Origin: Pseudomonas fluorescens
GTDB lineage: Bacteria > Pseudomonadota > Gammaproteobacteria > Pseudomonadales > Pseudomonadaceae
Direction of reading: 5' to 3'
Assembly: GCF_000730425.1 (NCBI RefSeq)
Contig: NZ_CP008896.1
Coordinates: 3,100,001 to 3,164,000 of the forward strand
DNA: 64,000 bases
Made by a program: the position numbers and the translations under genes. How positions within the stretch are numbered: position 1 is the first letter of the stretch; every line of letters begins with the position of its first letter. Shown one piece after another: positions 18,224-27,025 of this stretch. The notes under the pieces were generated by a model. It saw only the letters and a list, made by a program, of their open reading frames with translations. It was not told the DNA's origin and did no database searches.

Positions 18224-18642
18224 CAACCGAGCTGACGCGGGATGCGATAGAGGTAGAACAGCACCAGGGTCGACAGGGCCAGGAGAAACAGCGGCACCGC
18301 TTCCAGGCCGACGAACACCGCCAGCGCGCCGATCCAGGCCGGGAATGCCGCGACCAGCAACGCCGTGCGCCGGCGGGCCGCCAGAGTGATCCACGCAGCC
18401 GGTTCTTCAGGCGTATCGAGGGCCCTGGAGGTGGCGATCAGTGCATGTTTGTAACCATGGAAGTAGCGCAGGCTGGCAAACATCGATGCAACACCGGCGA
18501 TAAAGAACGGCATCGCCAGTACCGGCAACAAGGGCTCGCCTTTGCCAAATACCAGGTTGATCACGAACAACGGCAGCACCGCCAGCGCCAGGTACTGCCA
18601 CCAACTGAAGGACAGCCGCCGCTTGACCTGGCCACGCGTCAC
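18223..18642 (-). CDS. Small inner-membrane protein of unknown function
   Basis: The 139-residue protein has hydrophobic segments near residues 15-32 ([16 protein letters not shown]), 38-55 ([18 protein letters not shown]) and 92-132 ([20 protein letters not shown] and [14 protein letters not shown]), giving about four membrane helices. I recognise no catalytic motif. Its ATG overlaps the ribA stop by four bases and its stop overlaps the BtuF-like start by one, so it is co-translated with both. Conserved pseudomonad gene context; function unknown. Confidence 0.75.
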   Translation of the reverse strand: MTRGQVKRRLSFSWWQYLALAVLPLFVINLVFGKGEPLLPVLAMPFFIAGVASMFASLRYFHGYKHALIATSRALDTPEEPAAWITLAARRRTALLVAAFPAWIGALAVFVGLEAVPLFLLALSTLVLFYLYRIPRQLG

Positions 18643-19256
18643 GCCCGGTCGACCTCGCCCTGGTGCTCGTTGCCCATCATATGGTCGAGCTTGCTGGCCT
18701 TGGTCGCCAGGTAGAGTCTGTTGTGCGGGTTATGCCCGGTGTGCAGCGGCACACGTTCGGCAACGGTGATGCCCATCTCGGTCAAGGCCTTGACCTTGCG
18801 CGGGTTGTTGGTCATCAGGCGCAGGGACTGGATACCCAGGTGCTCGAGCATCGGCAGGCAGATGCCGTAGTCACGCTGGTCGGCGGCAAAGCCCAGGCGC
18901 TCATTGGCTTCCACGGTATCGGCGCCACCGTCTTGCAGTTCGTAGGCGCGGATCTTGTTCAACAAGCCAATGCCACGACCTTCCTGGCGCAGATACAGCA
19001 GCACGCCACGGCCTTCCCGGGCAATGGCTTGCAAGGCGGCTTCCAGTTGCGAGCCACAGTCGCAGCGCTGGCTGAACAGTGCGTCACCGGTCAGGCATTC
19101 GGAATGCACGCGGCCCAGGACCGGGGCGCCATCGGCCACATCGCCCAGGCTGAGCACGACATGTTCGCGCCCGGTGGCTTTTTCAAGAAAGCCATGCATG
19201 GTGAACGTGGCAAATGGGGTAGGCAGCTTGGAAGCTGCGACGAAAACGACGGGCAC
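18639..19256 (-). CDS. ribA: GTP cyclohydrolase II
   Basis: The 205-residue product starts at a GTG at 19256 with CAGGAG seven bases upstream. The zinc site [20 protein letters not shown] has Cys54, Cys65 and Cys67 at the same positions as E. coli Rib[21 protein letters not shown] and MTNNPRKV are the nucleotide and catalytic loops. It converts GTP to the diaminopyrimidine that starts riboflavin synthesis. As the RibBA C-terminal domain in this window lacks those Cys, this gene is probably the working cyclohydrolase. Confidence 0.96.
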   Translation of the reverse strand: MPVVFVAASKLPTPFATFTMHGFLEKATGREHVVLSLGDVADGAPVLGRVHSECLTGDALFSQRCDCGSQLEAALQAIAREGRGVLLYLRQEGRGIGLLNKIRAYELQDGGADTVEANERLGFAADQRDYGICLPMLEHLGIQSLRLMTNNPRKVKALTEMGITVAERVPLHTGHNPHNRLYLATKASKLDHMMGNEHQGEVDRA

Positions 19257-19408
19257 CGTGTGCTCCTGATTTCAAACTTCACAGAAGCGGGCATTGTAAC
19301 AGCACGCTTCTATAGACGCTTAAGCTGAATTATCGCTGATAAAGATCAATCGGTTTGATTGGCCTTCGCCTTGGTTCTATGCACGACCACGGTGTTATGT
19401 AGCCGCGA

Positions 19409-20137
19409 TCAGAACGGATAGGGTTGATTCCAGCGCTGGAAAATCGGTTTCAACTCGCCGCTTTTCACCAGCGACTCCATGCGCCGGTCAAACAACGCCA
19501 TCAGCGCCCGCCCCCGCTCATTGTCGGCAAACCCCAGGAACAACGGGAGGTCGGCAATGTGCGTGAGCTTGAACGCTGACGGATCATCGGCTTGGCCAAG
19601 GATGTATTTCAATTCGGCCAAGGCATCAATGTAGAAGTCGGCCCGCCCGTGCTGGAGCATCGGCAGAATCCCGCCACGCCGCTCGATCTGGTTGAAACGG
19701 TGAATATTGGGCAGGTACTCCTCGTACTTGTAGCCGCGCACCCAGGCCAGGCGGTAAGTGCCCAGGCTCACCAGGGTCGGTACCGGGCTGCTGGCCAGGC
19801 CCAGGGCGTAGATGTGGTCGGAGTCATAGTTCCAGCGAGCGTACAGCACGCCCTCTGCTTCATCGTGATAGGAGCCGACCCAGGCATCCACTTTGCCACG
19901 CCGGGCCAGGCCGACCGAGCGGGTGTAAGGCACACTGCGAATCTTGACCTTGACCCCGGCCGGTTCGAAGATTTCCCGCAATACATCCCAGGCCAGGCCG
20001 CTGCCGTCGGCGTTGGTGTAGTCATTCCAGGTTTCACTGGCCAGGCGGATCTGGCCGGGCACTTCGGGGAAGTCATCGGCCCACCCGGGCGATGCGGCAA
20101 CACACAACAGGATCAGCAACCAGCGACGTAGCCCCAT
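19409..20137 (-). CDS. Periplasmic substrate-binding protein (amino-acid ABC/SBP family 3 type)
   Basis: The 242-residue product has a signal peptide (MGLRRWLLILLCVAASPGWA) and then a type 3 binding-protein fold: IRLASETWNDYTNADGSGLAWDVLREIF, GKVDAWVGSYHDEAEGVLYARW and MLQHGRADFYIDALAELKYI. No permease or ATPase gene is nearby, so it may be an orphan solute receptor or sensor-like protein. The ligand is unknown. In P. aeruginosa, as I recall, pgpA follows thiL here; it is absent from this position. Confidence 0.8.
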   Translation of the reverse strand: MGLRRWLLILLCVAASPGWADDFPEVPGQIRLASETWNDYTNADGSGLAWDVLREIFEPAGVKVKIRSVPYTRSVGLARRGKVDAWVGSYHDEAEGVLYARWNYDSDHIYALGLASSPVPTLVSLGTYRLAWVRGYKYEEYLPNIHRFNQIERRGGILPMLQHGRADFYIDALAELKYILGQADDPSAFKLTHIADLPLFLGFADNERGRALMALFDRRMESLVKSGELKPIFQRWNQPYPF

Positions 20138-20203
20138 GATGACGTCCTCCTGGGAAAAGCGATCTTTTCTACAACGCTGTAAAGGGTAGCGCAGCGCGCC
20201 GTA

Positions 20204-21169
20204 TCACGGCGTCTCGCGAAAATGCTGATAACCGCGCACGGTCGGGGTGATGTCGCTGCCACTGGCATCCAGCAGCCTCACGCCCGCTCCCGCCTCCACC
20301 CGCCCGACGACATGCACCGGCCAACCGTCGGCCAGCAATGGCGCCAGTTCAGCAGGCGGCAAGGTGAACGCGAGGACGTAATCGTCGCCACCGCTCAAGG
20401 CCGCAGACCGCGCCCCGTCATCGCCGAGAAAGGCCAGCAGTGCCGCCGACAGCGGCAGCCGTTGCCGCTCGATCACCAGGCTTACGGCGCAAGCCTTGGC
20501 GATATGCCCACAATCGGCCAGCAGGCCATCGGAGATATCCAGCGCAGACGTAGCCTTGCCACGCAACGCCATGCCCAACGCCAGCTGCGGTTGCGGCGAC
20601 CAATAGTGGTCCAGCAGCGGTTCGGCGATTTGAGCGGCGGCGCTTCGCTGACCCAATACCAACGGCAAGGCTCCAGCCCCATTGCCCAGCTCACCACCGA
20701 CACACAACAGGTCGCCCGGCTGCGCACCACTGCGGGTCAGCGCCTGCCCTGCCGGGACACGGCCAAACACGGTGACGGTCAGGCTCAGCGGCCCACGGGT
20801 AGTATCGCCGCCCACCAACCCCACACCACAGCGCTGGGCCATGACGTTCAAACCCTGGGCATAGCGTTGCAGCCAATCGGCGGCGACCGTAGGCGTGGTG
20901 AGCGCGAGGGTAAATGCCAGGGGATAGGCGCCCATGGCCGCCAGGTCGCTGACTGCCACCGCCAGCGAGCGCTGGCCGAGCAGGAACGGGTCGCAGGGGT
21001 CGGCAAAATGCACGCCGGCCACCAGGGTATCAGTAGAAATCGCCAGCTGTTCCCCGGAGGGAACCGCCAGCAAGGCGCAGTCGTCGCCAATCCCCAGGGC
21101 AATGCCTTCGCCGCCTTGCGCGCAGGGCGCGGCGGCGAAGTAGGTGCGGATCAGCTCGAACTCGCCCAT
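20204..21169 (-). CDS. thiL: Thiamine-monophosphate kinase
   Basis: The 321-residue product begins MGEFELIRTYFAAA and has the family motifs LGIGDDCALLAVP, STDTLVAGVHF, GGDTTRGPLSLTVTVFG, SALDISDGLLADCGHIAKA and SGGDDYVLAFT, the metal- and ATP-binding Asp-rich segments of ThiL. It phosphorylates thiamine monophosphate to the diphosphate cofactor. It lies 18 bases downstream of nusB in the riboflavin cluster. Confidence 0.96.
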   Translation of the reverse strand: MGEFELIRTYFAAAPCAQGGEGIALGIGDDCALLAVPSGEQLAISTDTLVAGVHFADPCDPFLLGQRSLAVAVSDLAAMGAYPLAFTLALTTPTVAADWLQRYAQGLNVMAQRCGVGLVGGDTTRGPLSLTVTVFGRVPAGQALTRSGAQPGDLLCVGGELGNGAGALPLVLGQRSAAAQIAEPLLDHYWSPQPQLALGMALRGKATSALDISDGLLADCGHIAKACAVSLVIERQRLPLSAALLAFLGDDGARSAALSGGDDYVLAFTLPPAELAPLLADGWPVHVVGRVEAGAGVRLLDASGSDITPTVRGYQHFRETP

Positions 21170-21187
21170 CAGGGAGTCAAGCGCAGG

Positions 21188-21688
21188 CTAGCGCTTGTAC
21201 GCCTTCACTTCGGCGTCACGCAGGCGCGGGGCCAGCTTGTCGAGCACGCCATTGACGAACTTGTGACCGTCGGTCGAGCCGTAGACTTTCGCCAGCTCGA
21301 TACCTTCGTTGATCACTACGCGGTAAGGCACGTCGACGCGATACAGCAGTTCCCAGGCGGACAGGCGCATCACGCACAGCTCGACTGGGTCCAGTTCTTC
21401 GATGGTCAAGTCCAGGCAAGGCGCCAGGGCCGTATCGATCTCGGTCAGGTGCGCATGCACACCGTGCAGGATGTCGTGGAAGTACGGCAGGTCGGCGAAG
21501 GTGAAATCGTTGTCGACGCGAAACTGTGCTTCGATCTCGTTCAACGAAGCCCCGGCCAGGTGACGCTGATACAGCGCCTGGGTCGCCAACTGACGAGCAG
21601 CGCGACGCTTCTCGTTCTTGGAAGGCTTGCCGGCATCCGCAGGACGTGGCTCGCGAGGGTTGAAACGATCGCTCTCGTCGGAAATCAC
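21188..21688 (-). CDS. nusB: Transcription antitermination factor NusB
   Basis: The 166-residue, mostly helical protein has the NusB signatures [44 protein letters not shown]. With NusE (S10) it binds boxA RNA and supports antitermination of rRNA operons. The start overlaps the ribH stop by four bases (ATGA). The N-terminal extension of about 25 charged residues is common in pseudomonads. Confidence 0.96.
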   Translation of the reverse strand: MISDESDRFNPREPRPADAGKPSKNEKRRAARQLATQALYQRHLAGASLNEIEAQFRVDNDFTFADLPYFHDILHGVHAHLTEIDTALAPCLDLTIEELDPVELCVMRLSAWELLYRVDVPYRVVINEGIELAKVYGSTDGHKFVNGVLDKLAPRLRDAEVKAYKR

Positions 21689-22161
21689 TTGGCCTCCAAC
21701 TGCGACAGCAGGCTGACCATTTCCAGCGCGGACAGGGCAGCTTCAGCGCCTTTGTTACCGGCCTTGGTGCCGGAACGCTCGATGGCTTGTTCGATGGAGT
21801 CAACGGTCAGTACGCCGAAGGCCACTGGCACGCCAAACTCCATGGACACCTGGGCCAGGCCCTTGGTGCACTCGCCAGCCACGTATTCGAAGTGCGGGGT
21901 GCCGCCACGAATGACCGCGCCCAGGGCGATGATCGCTGCGTATTCGCCTTGCTGGGCAACTTTCTGCGCAACCAGTGGAATTTCGAAGGCGCCAGGGGCA
22001 CGGATAATCGTGATATCGCTTTCGCTCACACCGTGGCGAACCAGGGCGTCCACGGCACCGCTTACCAGGCTTTCAACCACGAAGCTGTTGAAACGGCCAA
22101 CCACCAGGGCGTAGCGGCCTTTGGGGGCGATGAAGGTACCTTCGATGGTCTTCAGGGTCAT
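21685..22161 (-). CDS. ribH: 6,7-dimethyl-8-ribityllumazine synthase
   Basis: The 158-residue product has the lumazine synthase segments [57 protein letters not shown] and [21 protein letters not shown]. The icosahedral or decameric enzyme condenses the diaminouracil with dihydroxybutanone phosphate to lumazine, the substrate of riboflavin synthase. Coupled to nusB by a four-base overlap. Confidence 0.96.
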   Translation of the reverse strand: MTLKTIEGTFIAPKGRYALVVGRFNSFVVESLVSGAVDALVRHGVSESDITIIRAPGAFEIPLVAQKVAQQGEYAAIIALGAVIRGGTPHFEYVAGECTKGLAQVSMEFGVPVAFGVLTVDSIEQAIERSGTKAGNKGAEAALSALEMVSLLSQLEAK

Positions 22162-22182
22162 TCGACAAATCTCTTAAAGAGC

Positions 22183-22206
22183 CGGGACGCGTCTCTGACG
22201 CGCCCC
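22183..22206 (-). promoter_or_regulatory. Stable hairpin between ribBA and ribH
   Basis: The minus strand reads GGGGCGCGTC-AGA-GACGCGTCCC, a ten-pair stem with one G-T pair and a three-base loop, followed by GGCTCTTT. It lies in the ribBA-ribH gap and could attenuate or protect the transcript. The T-run is short, so it is not a strong terminator. The gap does not show an FMN riboswitch. Confidence 0.5.
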
Positions 22207-22251
22207 TTAGTGATATTTGAACCGCGAACAAGGCGCGACAATCGCCGGCCT

Positions 22252-23343
22252 TTATTCGGAGGGCACGTATTCTACTACTTCCAGGTCGAAACCGGATATC
22301 GCATTAAATTTCATGGGCGCACTCATCAGGCGCATTTTGCGCACGCCCAGGTCACGCAGGATCTGCGAACCCGCACCGACGATGCTGTAGGTGGTCGGTT
22401 TTTTCACCGGCACCTGCTCAGCACTTTCGCGGATATGCGCCAGCAGCACATCGCCATCCACCGGGTTGCCCAACAGCAGCACGACACCGCTGCCTGCCTC
22501 GGAAACCGCGGCCATGGCGGCTCGCAGGCTCCAACGGCCCGGCTGCTTGACCATCAACAGGTCACGCAGCGGGTCCATGTTGTGTACCCGCACCAGGGTC
22601 GGTTCTTCGGCGCAGATGTTGCCCAGGGTCAGGGCCATGTGCACGTCGCCTTCCACCGAATCACGGTAGGTCACCAGGTTGAAATGCCCCAGTTCGCTGT
22701 CCAGCGGCTGCTCGGCAATCCGCTGAACGGTACGTTCGTGGATCATCCGGTAGTGAATCAGGTCGGCGATGGTGCCGATCTTGATGTTGTGCTCGGAGGC
22801 AAAGGCTTCCAGCTCCGGGCGACGGGCCATGGTGCCGTCGTCGTTCATCACTTCGCAGATCACCCCGCTCGGCTCGAAACCGGCCATGCGCGCCAGGTCG
22901 CAAGCGGCCTCGGTGTGGCCGGCACGGGCCAGGGTGCCACCCGGCTGGGCCATCAGCGGGAAGATATGGCCAGGGCTGACAATGTCTTCGGCCTTGGCGT
23001 CTTTGGCCGCCGCCGCCTGTACGGTGCGGGCGCGGTCAGCGGCGGAGATGCCGGTGGTCACGCCGGTGGTCGCTTCAATGGATACGGTGAACTTGGTACC
23101 AAACCCTGAACCATTGCGCGGCGCCATCAGCGGCAGCTTGAGCAGTTCGCAGCGCTCGCGGCTCATGGGCATGCAGATCAGCCCACGGGCGTGCTTGGCC
23201 ATGAAGTTGATGTGTTCCGGCTGGCACAACTCGGCAGCCATGATCAGGTCGCCTTCGTTCTCGCGGTCTTCGTCATCCATCAGGATGACCATCTTGCCTT
23301 GGCGGATATCTTCAACCAGTTCTTCGATGCTATTGAGCGCCAC
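22252..23343 (-). CDS. ribBA: 3,4-dihydroxy-2-butanone-4-phosphate synthase with degenerate GTP cyclohydrolase II domain
   Basis: The 363-residue product has an intact N-terminal DHBP synthase domain (MVILMDDEDRENEGDLIMAAE, GLICMPMS, VSIEATTGVTTGISAADRARTV, PGHIFPLMA, RAGHTEAACDLARMAG). The C-terminal half is RibA-like in length, but at the place of the zinc-binding Cys cluster it reads LVRVHNMDPLRDLLM and has no Cys triad. This domain is therefore probably not a cyclohydrolase (a RibBX-like arrangement). The stand-alone ribA at 18639 supplies the activity. It supplies the four-carbon unit of riboflavin. Confidence 0.9.
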   Translation of the reverse strand: MALNSIEELVEDIRQGKMVILMDDEDRENEGDLIMAAELCQPEHINFMAKHARGLICMPMSRERCELLKLPLMAPRNGSGFGTKFTVSIEATTGVTTGISAADRARTVQAAAAKDAKAEDIVSPGHIFPLMAQPGGTLARAGHTEAACDLARMAGFEPSGVICEVMNDDGTMARRPELEAFASEHNIKIGTIADLIHYRMIHERTVQRIAEQPLDSELGHFNLVTYRDSVEGDVHMALTLGNICAEEPTLVRVHNMDPLRDLLMVKQPGRWSLRAAMAAVSEAGSGVVLLLGNPVDGDVLLAHIRESAEQVPVKKPTTYSIVGAGSQILRDLGVRKMRLMSAPMKFNAISGFDLEVVEYVPSE

Positions 23344-23358
23344 GCGGCACCCCCTTGG

Positions 23359-24021
23359 TCAGGATTTCAGGTAGCCGTTAGCGGCCAGAAAACTTTCGGT
23401 GATGTTACTGCTGGTTGGCTCTGCGGCCTTTTCGCCCAACAGAAGGCGCTCCAGGTAACGGGCAAGCAAGTCCACTTCCAGGTTCACCCGGCGACCCGGC
23501 TGGTACGAGGCCATGATGGTTTCGCTGAGGGTATGGGGAATGATGGTCAGTTCGAATTCGGCGCCATTCACGGCGTTCACGGTCAGGCTGGTGCCATCGA
23601 CAGTGATCGAGCCTTTGTGGGCGATGTACTTGGCCAGCTCTTTCGGCGCACGGATGCGAAATTCCACGGCCCGCGCGTTTTCGCTGCGCGCCACCACTTC
23701 GCCGACGCCGTCGACATGGCCGCTGACCAGGTGGCCGCCCAGGCGGGTGGTCGGGGTCAGGGCTTTTTCCAGGTTCACCGGGCTACCGGCCTTGAGGTCG
23801 TTCATCGCCGTGCAGTCCAGGGTTTCCCGGCTGACGTCGGCGGCAAAGCCGTTGCCCGGCAGTTCGATGACAGTCAGGCACACGCCGCTGACGGCGATGC
23901 TGTCGCCCAGCTTGACGTCGCCAAGGTCCAGCTTGCCGGTTTCAACCAGCAGGCGTACGTCGCCGCCTTTGGGGGTCATGGCGCGGATGCTGCCGATGGA
24001 TTCGATAATGCCGGTGAACAT
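23359..24021 (-). CDS. ribE: Riboflavin synthase, alpha subunit
   Basis: The 220-residue product starts MFTGIIESIGSIRAM, the standard N-terminus, and shows the tandem lumazine-binding repeats: IAVSGVCLTVIELPGNGFAADVSRETLDCTAM, then ITVDGTSLTVNAVNGAEFELTIIPHTLSETIM. Each includes the substrate-contacting GVCLTV or GTSLTV strand. It converts two lumazine molecules to riboflavin. It lies between ribD and ribBA. The same gene is often called ribC in pseudomonads. Confidence 0.96.
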   Translation of the reverse strand: MFTGIIESIGSIRAMTPKGGDVRLLVETGKLDLGDVKLGDSIAVSGVCLTVIELPGNGFAADVSRETLDCTAMNDLKAGSPVNLEKALTPTTRLGGHLVSGHVDGVGEVVARSENARAVEFRIRAPKELAKYIAHKGSITVDGTSLTVNAVNGAEFELTIIPHTLSETIMASYQPGRRVNLEVDLLARYLERLLLGEKAAEPTSSNITESFLAANGYLKS

Positions 24022-24068
24022 GGCCTTCTCCTGGAAAACGGTACGGGCGCCTGGGCGCCCGGTCGGAA

Positions 24069-25205
24069 TTATACGCTCGCTGCTGGCACAGGGATGGCAG
24101 TGACTCGCCAGTCGTCGCCTACAGCGCGCATTTGCGTGATCTTGAGTTGGGGGGCGTCGGCCAGTTTCTCAAGCGGCCAGTCCAACAAAGGCCGGGCGGC
24201 GGAGCCCAGGAACTTGCCAGCGATGAAAATCACGTACTCGTCAACCAATCCCTGCTGGGCAAACGCGCCCGCCAGGCTTGGACCGGCCTCCACCAGCACC
24301 TCGTTGACGCCACGGGCCGCCAGGGCCACCAGCGCCGAGCGCAGGTCGACCTGGCCGTCGACACCCGGCACCACCAGGCATTCGGGGCCACGGGGGAATT
24401 GGTTTTCCGGGGTCACGCAGGTGATGACCAGGGCCGGGCCGGCCTTGAAGAAAGGTGCGTTGAGCGGCACCCGCAGGCGGCCGTCGATCAGCACCCGCAG
24501 CGGTGGACGCGACATGGCCAGGGCGGTGGTTTGCGCATCCAGGCCCAGTTCGGCGGCACGCACGGTCAGGCGTGCGCCATCGGCCAGCACGGTATCGGCC
24601 CCGGTCAGCACCACACTGGCCTCGGCACGCAGGCGCTGCACAGCGGCGCGGGCGGCGGGGCCGGTGATCCATTGGCTCTCGCCACTGGCCATGGCGGTGC
24701 GACCGTCCAGGCTCATCGCCAGCTTGACCCGCACGAAGGGCAGGCCATGTTCCATGCGCTTGAGGAAGCCTGGGTTGAGCGCGCGCGCTTGGGCTTGCAG
24801 CACACCGCTGCGAACTTCGATACCGGCTTGCGCCAAACGCTGCATGCCGCGCCCGGCCACTTCAGGATTCGGGTCCTGCATGCCAGCCACCACACGCGCA
24901 ACACCCGCGGTTACCAAGGCATCAGCGCACGGTGGCGTGCGCCCATGGTGGCTGCAAGGTTCGAGGGTCACATACACCGTGGCGCCACGCGCCTTGTCAC
25001 CGGCAGCGCGTAGGGCATTGGGCTCGGCATGGGGCTCGCCGGTGCGCTCGTGCCAGCCTTCGCCGACAATCTGCCCATCGCGCACAATCACACAGCCGAC
25101 ACGGGGGTTGGGGTGGGTGGTGTACAGGCCCTTGCGCGCCAATTCGAGCGCACGGGCCATGTAATGGGCGTCGAGCACCGCCTGTTCTGCAGAAGGAGGG
25201 TTCAT
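24069..25205 (-). CDS. ribD: Riboflavin biosynthesis deaminase/reductase
   Basis: The 378-residue product is bifunctional. The N-terminal deaminase has the zinc motif with His59-Ala-Glu61 and [11 protein letters not shown] (Cys84, Cys93). The C-terminal reductase has [25 protein letters not shown] and [14 protein letters not shown]. It deaminates and then reduces the pyrimidine intermediate of riboflavin synthesis. Its ATG overlaps the nrdR stop by four bases, so nrdR and ribD are coupled. Confidence 0.96.
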   Translation of the reverse strand: MNPPSAEQAVLDAHYMARALELARKGLYTTHPNPRVGCVIVRDGQIVGEGWHERTGEPHAEPNALRAAGDKARGATVYVTLEPCSHHGRTPPCADALVTAGVARVVAGMQDPNPEVAGRGMQRLAQAGIEVRSGVLQAQARALNPGFLKRMEHGLPFVRVKLAMSLDGRTAMASGESQWITGPAARAAVQRLRAEASVVLTGADTVLADGARLTVRAAELGLDAQTTALAMSRPPLRVLIDGRLRVPLNAPFFKAGPALVITCVTPENQFPRGPECLVVPGVDGQVDLRSALVALAARGVNEVLVEAGPSLAGAFAQQGLVDEYVIFIAGKFLGSAARPLLDWPLEKLADAPQLKITQMRAVGDDWRVTAIPVPAASV

Positions 25206-25666
25206 TCTTTGACCGGCTCACGGGCCAGGCGGTCGATCTCTTCGCGGAACTCGTTGAGGTCCTGGAAGCGTCGATACACCGAGGCGAAACGAATGTAGGC
25301 AACTTCGTCGAGCTTTTGCAGCTCGCCCATCACCAGTTCTCCAACCACCAGGCTCTTGACCTCGCGTTCACCGGTCGCCCGCAGCTTGTGCTTGATATGC
25401 ACCAGCGCCGCTTCCAGCCGCTCGACACTCACCGGGCGTTTTTCCAGGGCGCGCTGCATACCGGCGCGCAGTTTGTCTTCGTCGAAGGGCTGGCGGCTGC
25501 CGTCGGACTTGATCAGCCGCGGCAATACCAATTCGGCGGTTTCAAAGGTGGTGAAACGTTCACCGCAGGCCAGGCATTCGCGCCGGCGACGCACTTGATC
25601 GCCCTCGGCGACCAGACGCGAGTCAATGACCTTGGTGTCGTTGGCACCGCAGAAGGGACAGTGCAT
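25202..25666 (-). CDS. nrdR: Transcriptional repressor NrdR
   Basis: The 154-residue product starts at the ATG at 25666 ([17 protein letters not shown]), the usual start. Zinc-ribbon Cys are 3, 6, 31 and 34 (CPFC ... CLAC), followed by an ATP-cone domain ([26 protein letters not shown] segment). It represses ribonucleotide reductase genes when ATP/dATP status is favourable. First gene of the riboflavin operon. Confidence 0.96.
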   Translation of the reverse strand: MHCPFCGANDTKVIDSRLVAEGDQVRRRRECLACGERFTTFETAELVLPRLIKSDGSRQPFDEDKLRAGMQRALEKRPVSVERLEAALVHIKHKLRATGEREVKSLVVGELVMGELQKLDEVAYIRFASVYRRFQDLNEFREEIDRLAREPVKE

Positions 25667-25805
25667 GGTGGCAGGCAACAAAAAAAGGGAGGGCCATGGT
25701 AGCGCATCCCCGTGGCAAGACAAGCCATAGCCTTTACGGTATATAGGCTGACTATTATGTTTCTTGTGTTCAGTTCACGGATTTTTGCCCTTTTTGGAGC
25801 CGTAC

Positions 25806-26261
25806 ATGCCGTTACGACCGCTGGTTTTACTCACGATGTTCAGTTTTCTGGTCGCCTGCAGCAGCGAAGCGCCAAAACCAGCGGCCCCGCAACCTGCGCC
25901 GCAACAAGAGAAAAAAATCCCTGGCCAGGAGCCGCTCGGGCCATTGCCGTCCTACCAGCGCGAAGTCAGTGGCACCCTCAATGGTGTGCCGGCCGGCGCC
26001 GAAGTGGAGTTGGCGCTACTGGTGATCGACGAACGCAGCCGCCCGCAACAACTGCTGGCCAGCAGCGTGCTGATCGGCAACAACAAACCACTGGCCTTCC
26101 GCCTGCGCTTCAACCCACAAGCGTTCCCCGCCGGTGCCCGCGTTGAGCTGCGTGGTCGCGCCAGCCAGTCCGGGCAGTTGATCCTGCATCTGCCGGCGGT
26201 GCGTATCCAGCAGCCGATCACCCAGACCACCGGGCCCCTGCAACTCGTTCGCGCCCCATGA
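25806..26261 (+). CDS. YbaY-family outer-membrane lipoprotein
   Basis: The 151-residue product starts at the ATG at 25806, with TTGGAG seven bases upstream. The signal peptide ends in a lipobox FLVAC with Cys near residue 18. A proline-rich linker precedes a YbaY/YscW-like beta domain (REVSGTLNGVPAGAEVELALLVIDERSR ... PLAFRLRFNPQAFPAGARVELRGRASQSG). The function of the family is not well defined. Its TGA overlaps the ATG of the methyltransferase gene. Confidence 0.8.
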   Translation: MPLRPLVLLTMFSFLVACSSEAPKPAAPQPAPQQEKKIPGQEPLGPLPSYQREVSGTLNGVPAGAEVELALLVIDERSRPQQLLASSVLIGNNKPLAFRLRFNPQAFPAGARVELRGRASQSGQLILHLPAVRIQQPITQTTGPLQLVRAP

Positions 26262-26914
26262 CGCCACCGCTGCACCTGCAACGGGCCTTGAGCGAACTGA
26301 TCGGTGACGCGCAACTGGTGCCCTGCCCGTTGCCGGGCACCGACCTGTCGTTATGGCTGCTGGACGCCGACAACATGGACCGCGCCTTCAGTCCCGAGGA
26401 AACCCGACGCATCCTGCACGAGCCGCCCTACTGGAGCTTCTGCTGGGCCAGCGGCCTGGCACTGGCCCGCTACCTGGCGGCCAACCCGCAATGGGTGGCG
26501 GGCAAGCGCGTCCTGGATTTTGGCGCCGGCTCAGGCGTTGCGGGGATTGCCGCAGTGAAAGCCGGCGCCCTGGAAGTCGTGGCCTGTGACCTGGACCCGC
26601 TGGCACTCGGCGCCTGCCGTGCGAATGCCGAACTCAATGGCGTAACGCTGGGCTATTCGGCGGATTTCTTTGCCGAGGCCGACCGTTTCGACCTGATTCT
26701 GGTGGCGGACGTGCTGTACGACCGGGCGAACCTGCCGCTGCTGGATCAATTCCTCAGCCGCGGGCGAGAAGCGTTGGTCGCCGATTCGCGGGTGCGGGAT
26801 TTCCAACATCCGGACTATCAACGGCTGGGGATCCTGGAGGCATTGACGTTGCCGGACCTGGCGGAGCCTTGGGAGTTTCGCAGGGTGAGTCTGTATCATT
26901 CGCGCAGGCCTTGA
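26258..26914 (+). CDS. Class I SAM-dependent methyltransferase (ETFB lysine methyltransferase-like)
   Basis: The 218-residue product has the SAM-binding motif VLDFGAGSGVAGIAAVKAG, the acidic motif VVACDLDPLALGACRANAELNGV and VADVLYDRANLPLLDQF. The PPYWSFCWASGLALARYL segment upstream of motif I is typical of the METTL20/ETFB lysine methyltransferase group. Its likely substrate is a protein such as electron-transfer flavoprotein beta, but this is family inference. It overlaps the lipoprotein gene by four bases. Confidence 0.75.
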   Translation: MTPPLHLQRALSELIGDAQLVPCPLPGTDLSLWLLDADNMDRAFSPEETRRILHEPPYWSFCWASGLALARYLAANPQWVAGKRVLDFGAGSGVAGIAAVKAGALEVVACDLDPLALGACRANAELNGVTLGYSADFFAEADRFDLILVADVLYDRANLPLLDQFLSRGREALVADSRVRDFQHPDYQRLGILEALTLPDLAEPWEFRRVSLYHSRRP

Positions 26915-26943
26915 GGCCATCGCCGGCAAGCCAGCGCCTACAG
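26915..26943 (+). repeat. Single REP element
   Basis: GGCCATCGCCGGCAAGCCAG followed by CGCCTACAG is one REP half at the 3' end of the methyltransferase gene, just after its stop. Confidence 0.7.
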
Positions 26944-27025
26944 TGCCGGTTTGCCCCGCCCGCGCTTTCAGCCAACCCCACCAGGCCTTATAGTTGCCCC
27001 ATTCCCGCTTTCTTCGAGATCCCCC

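Noticed and set aside
22162..25805. FMN riboswitch in the riboflavin cluster
   Set aside because: None of the gaps shows the AGGGCGG or related conserved boxes, and most gaps are too short.
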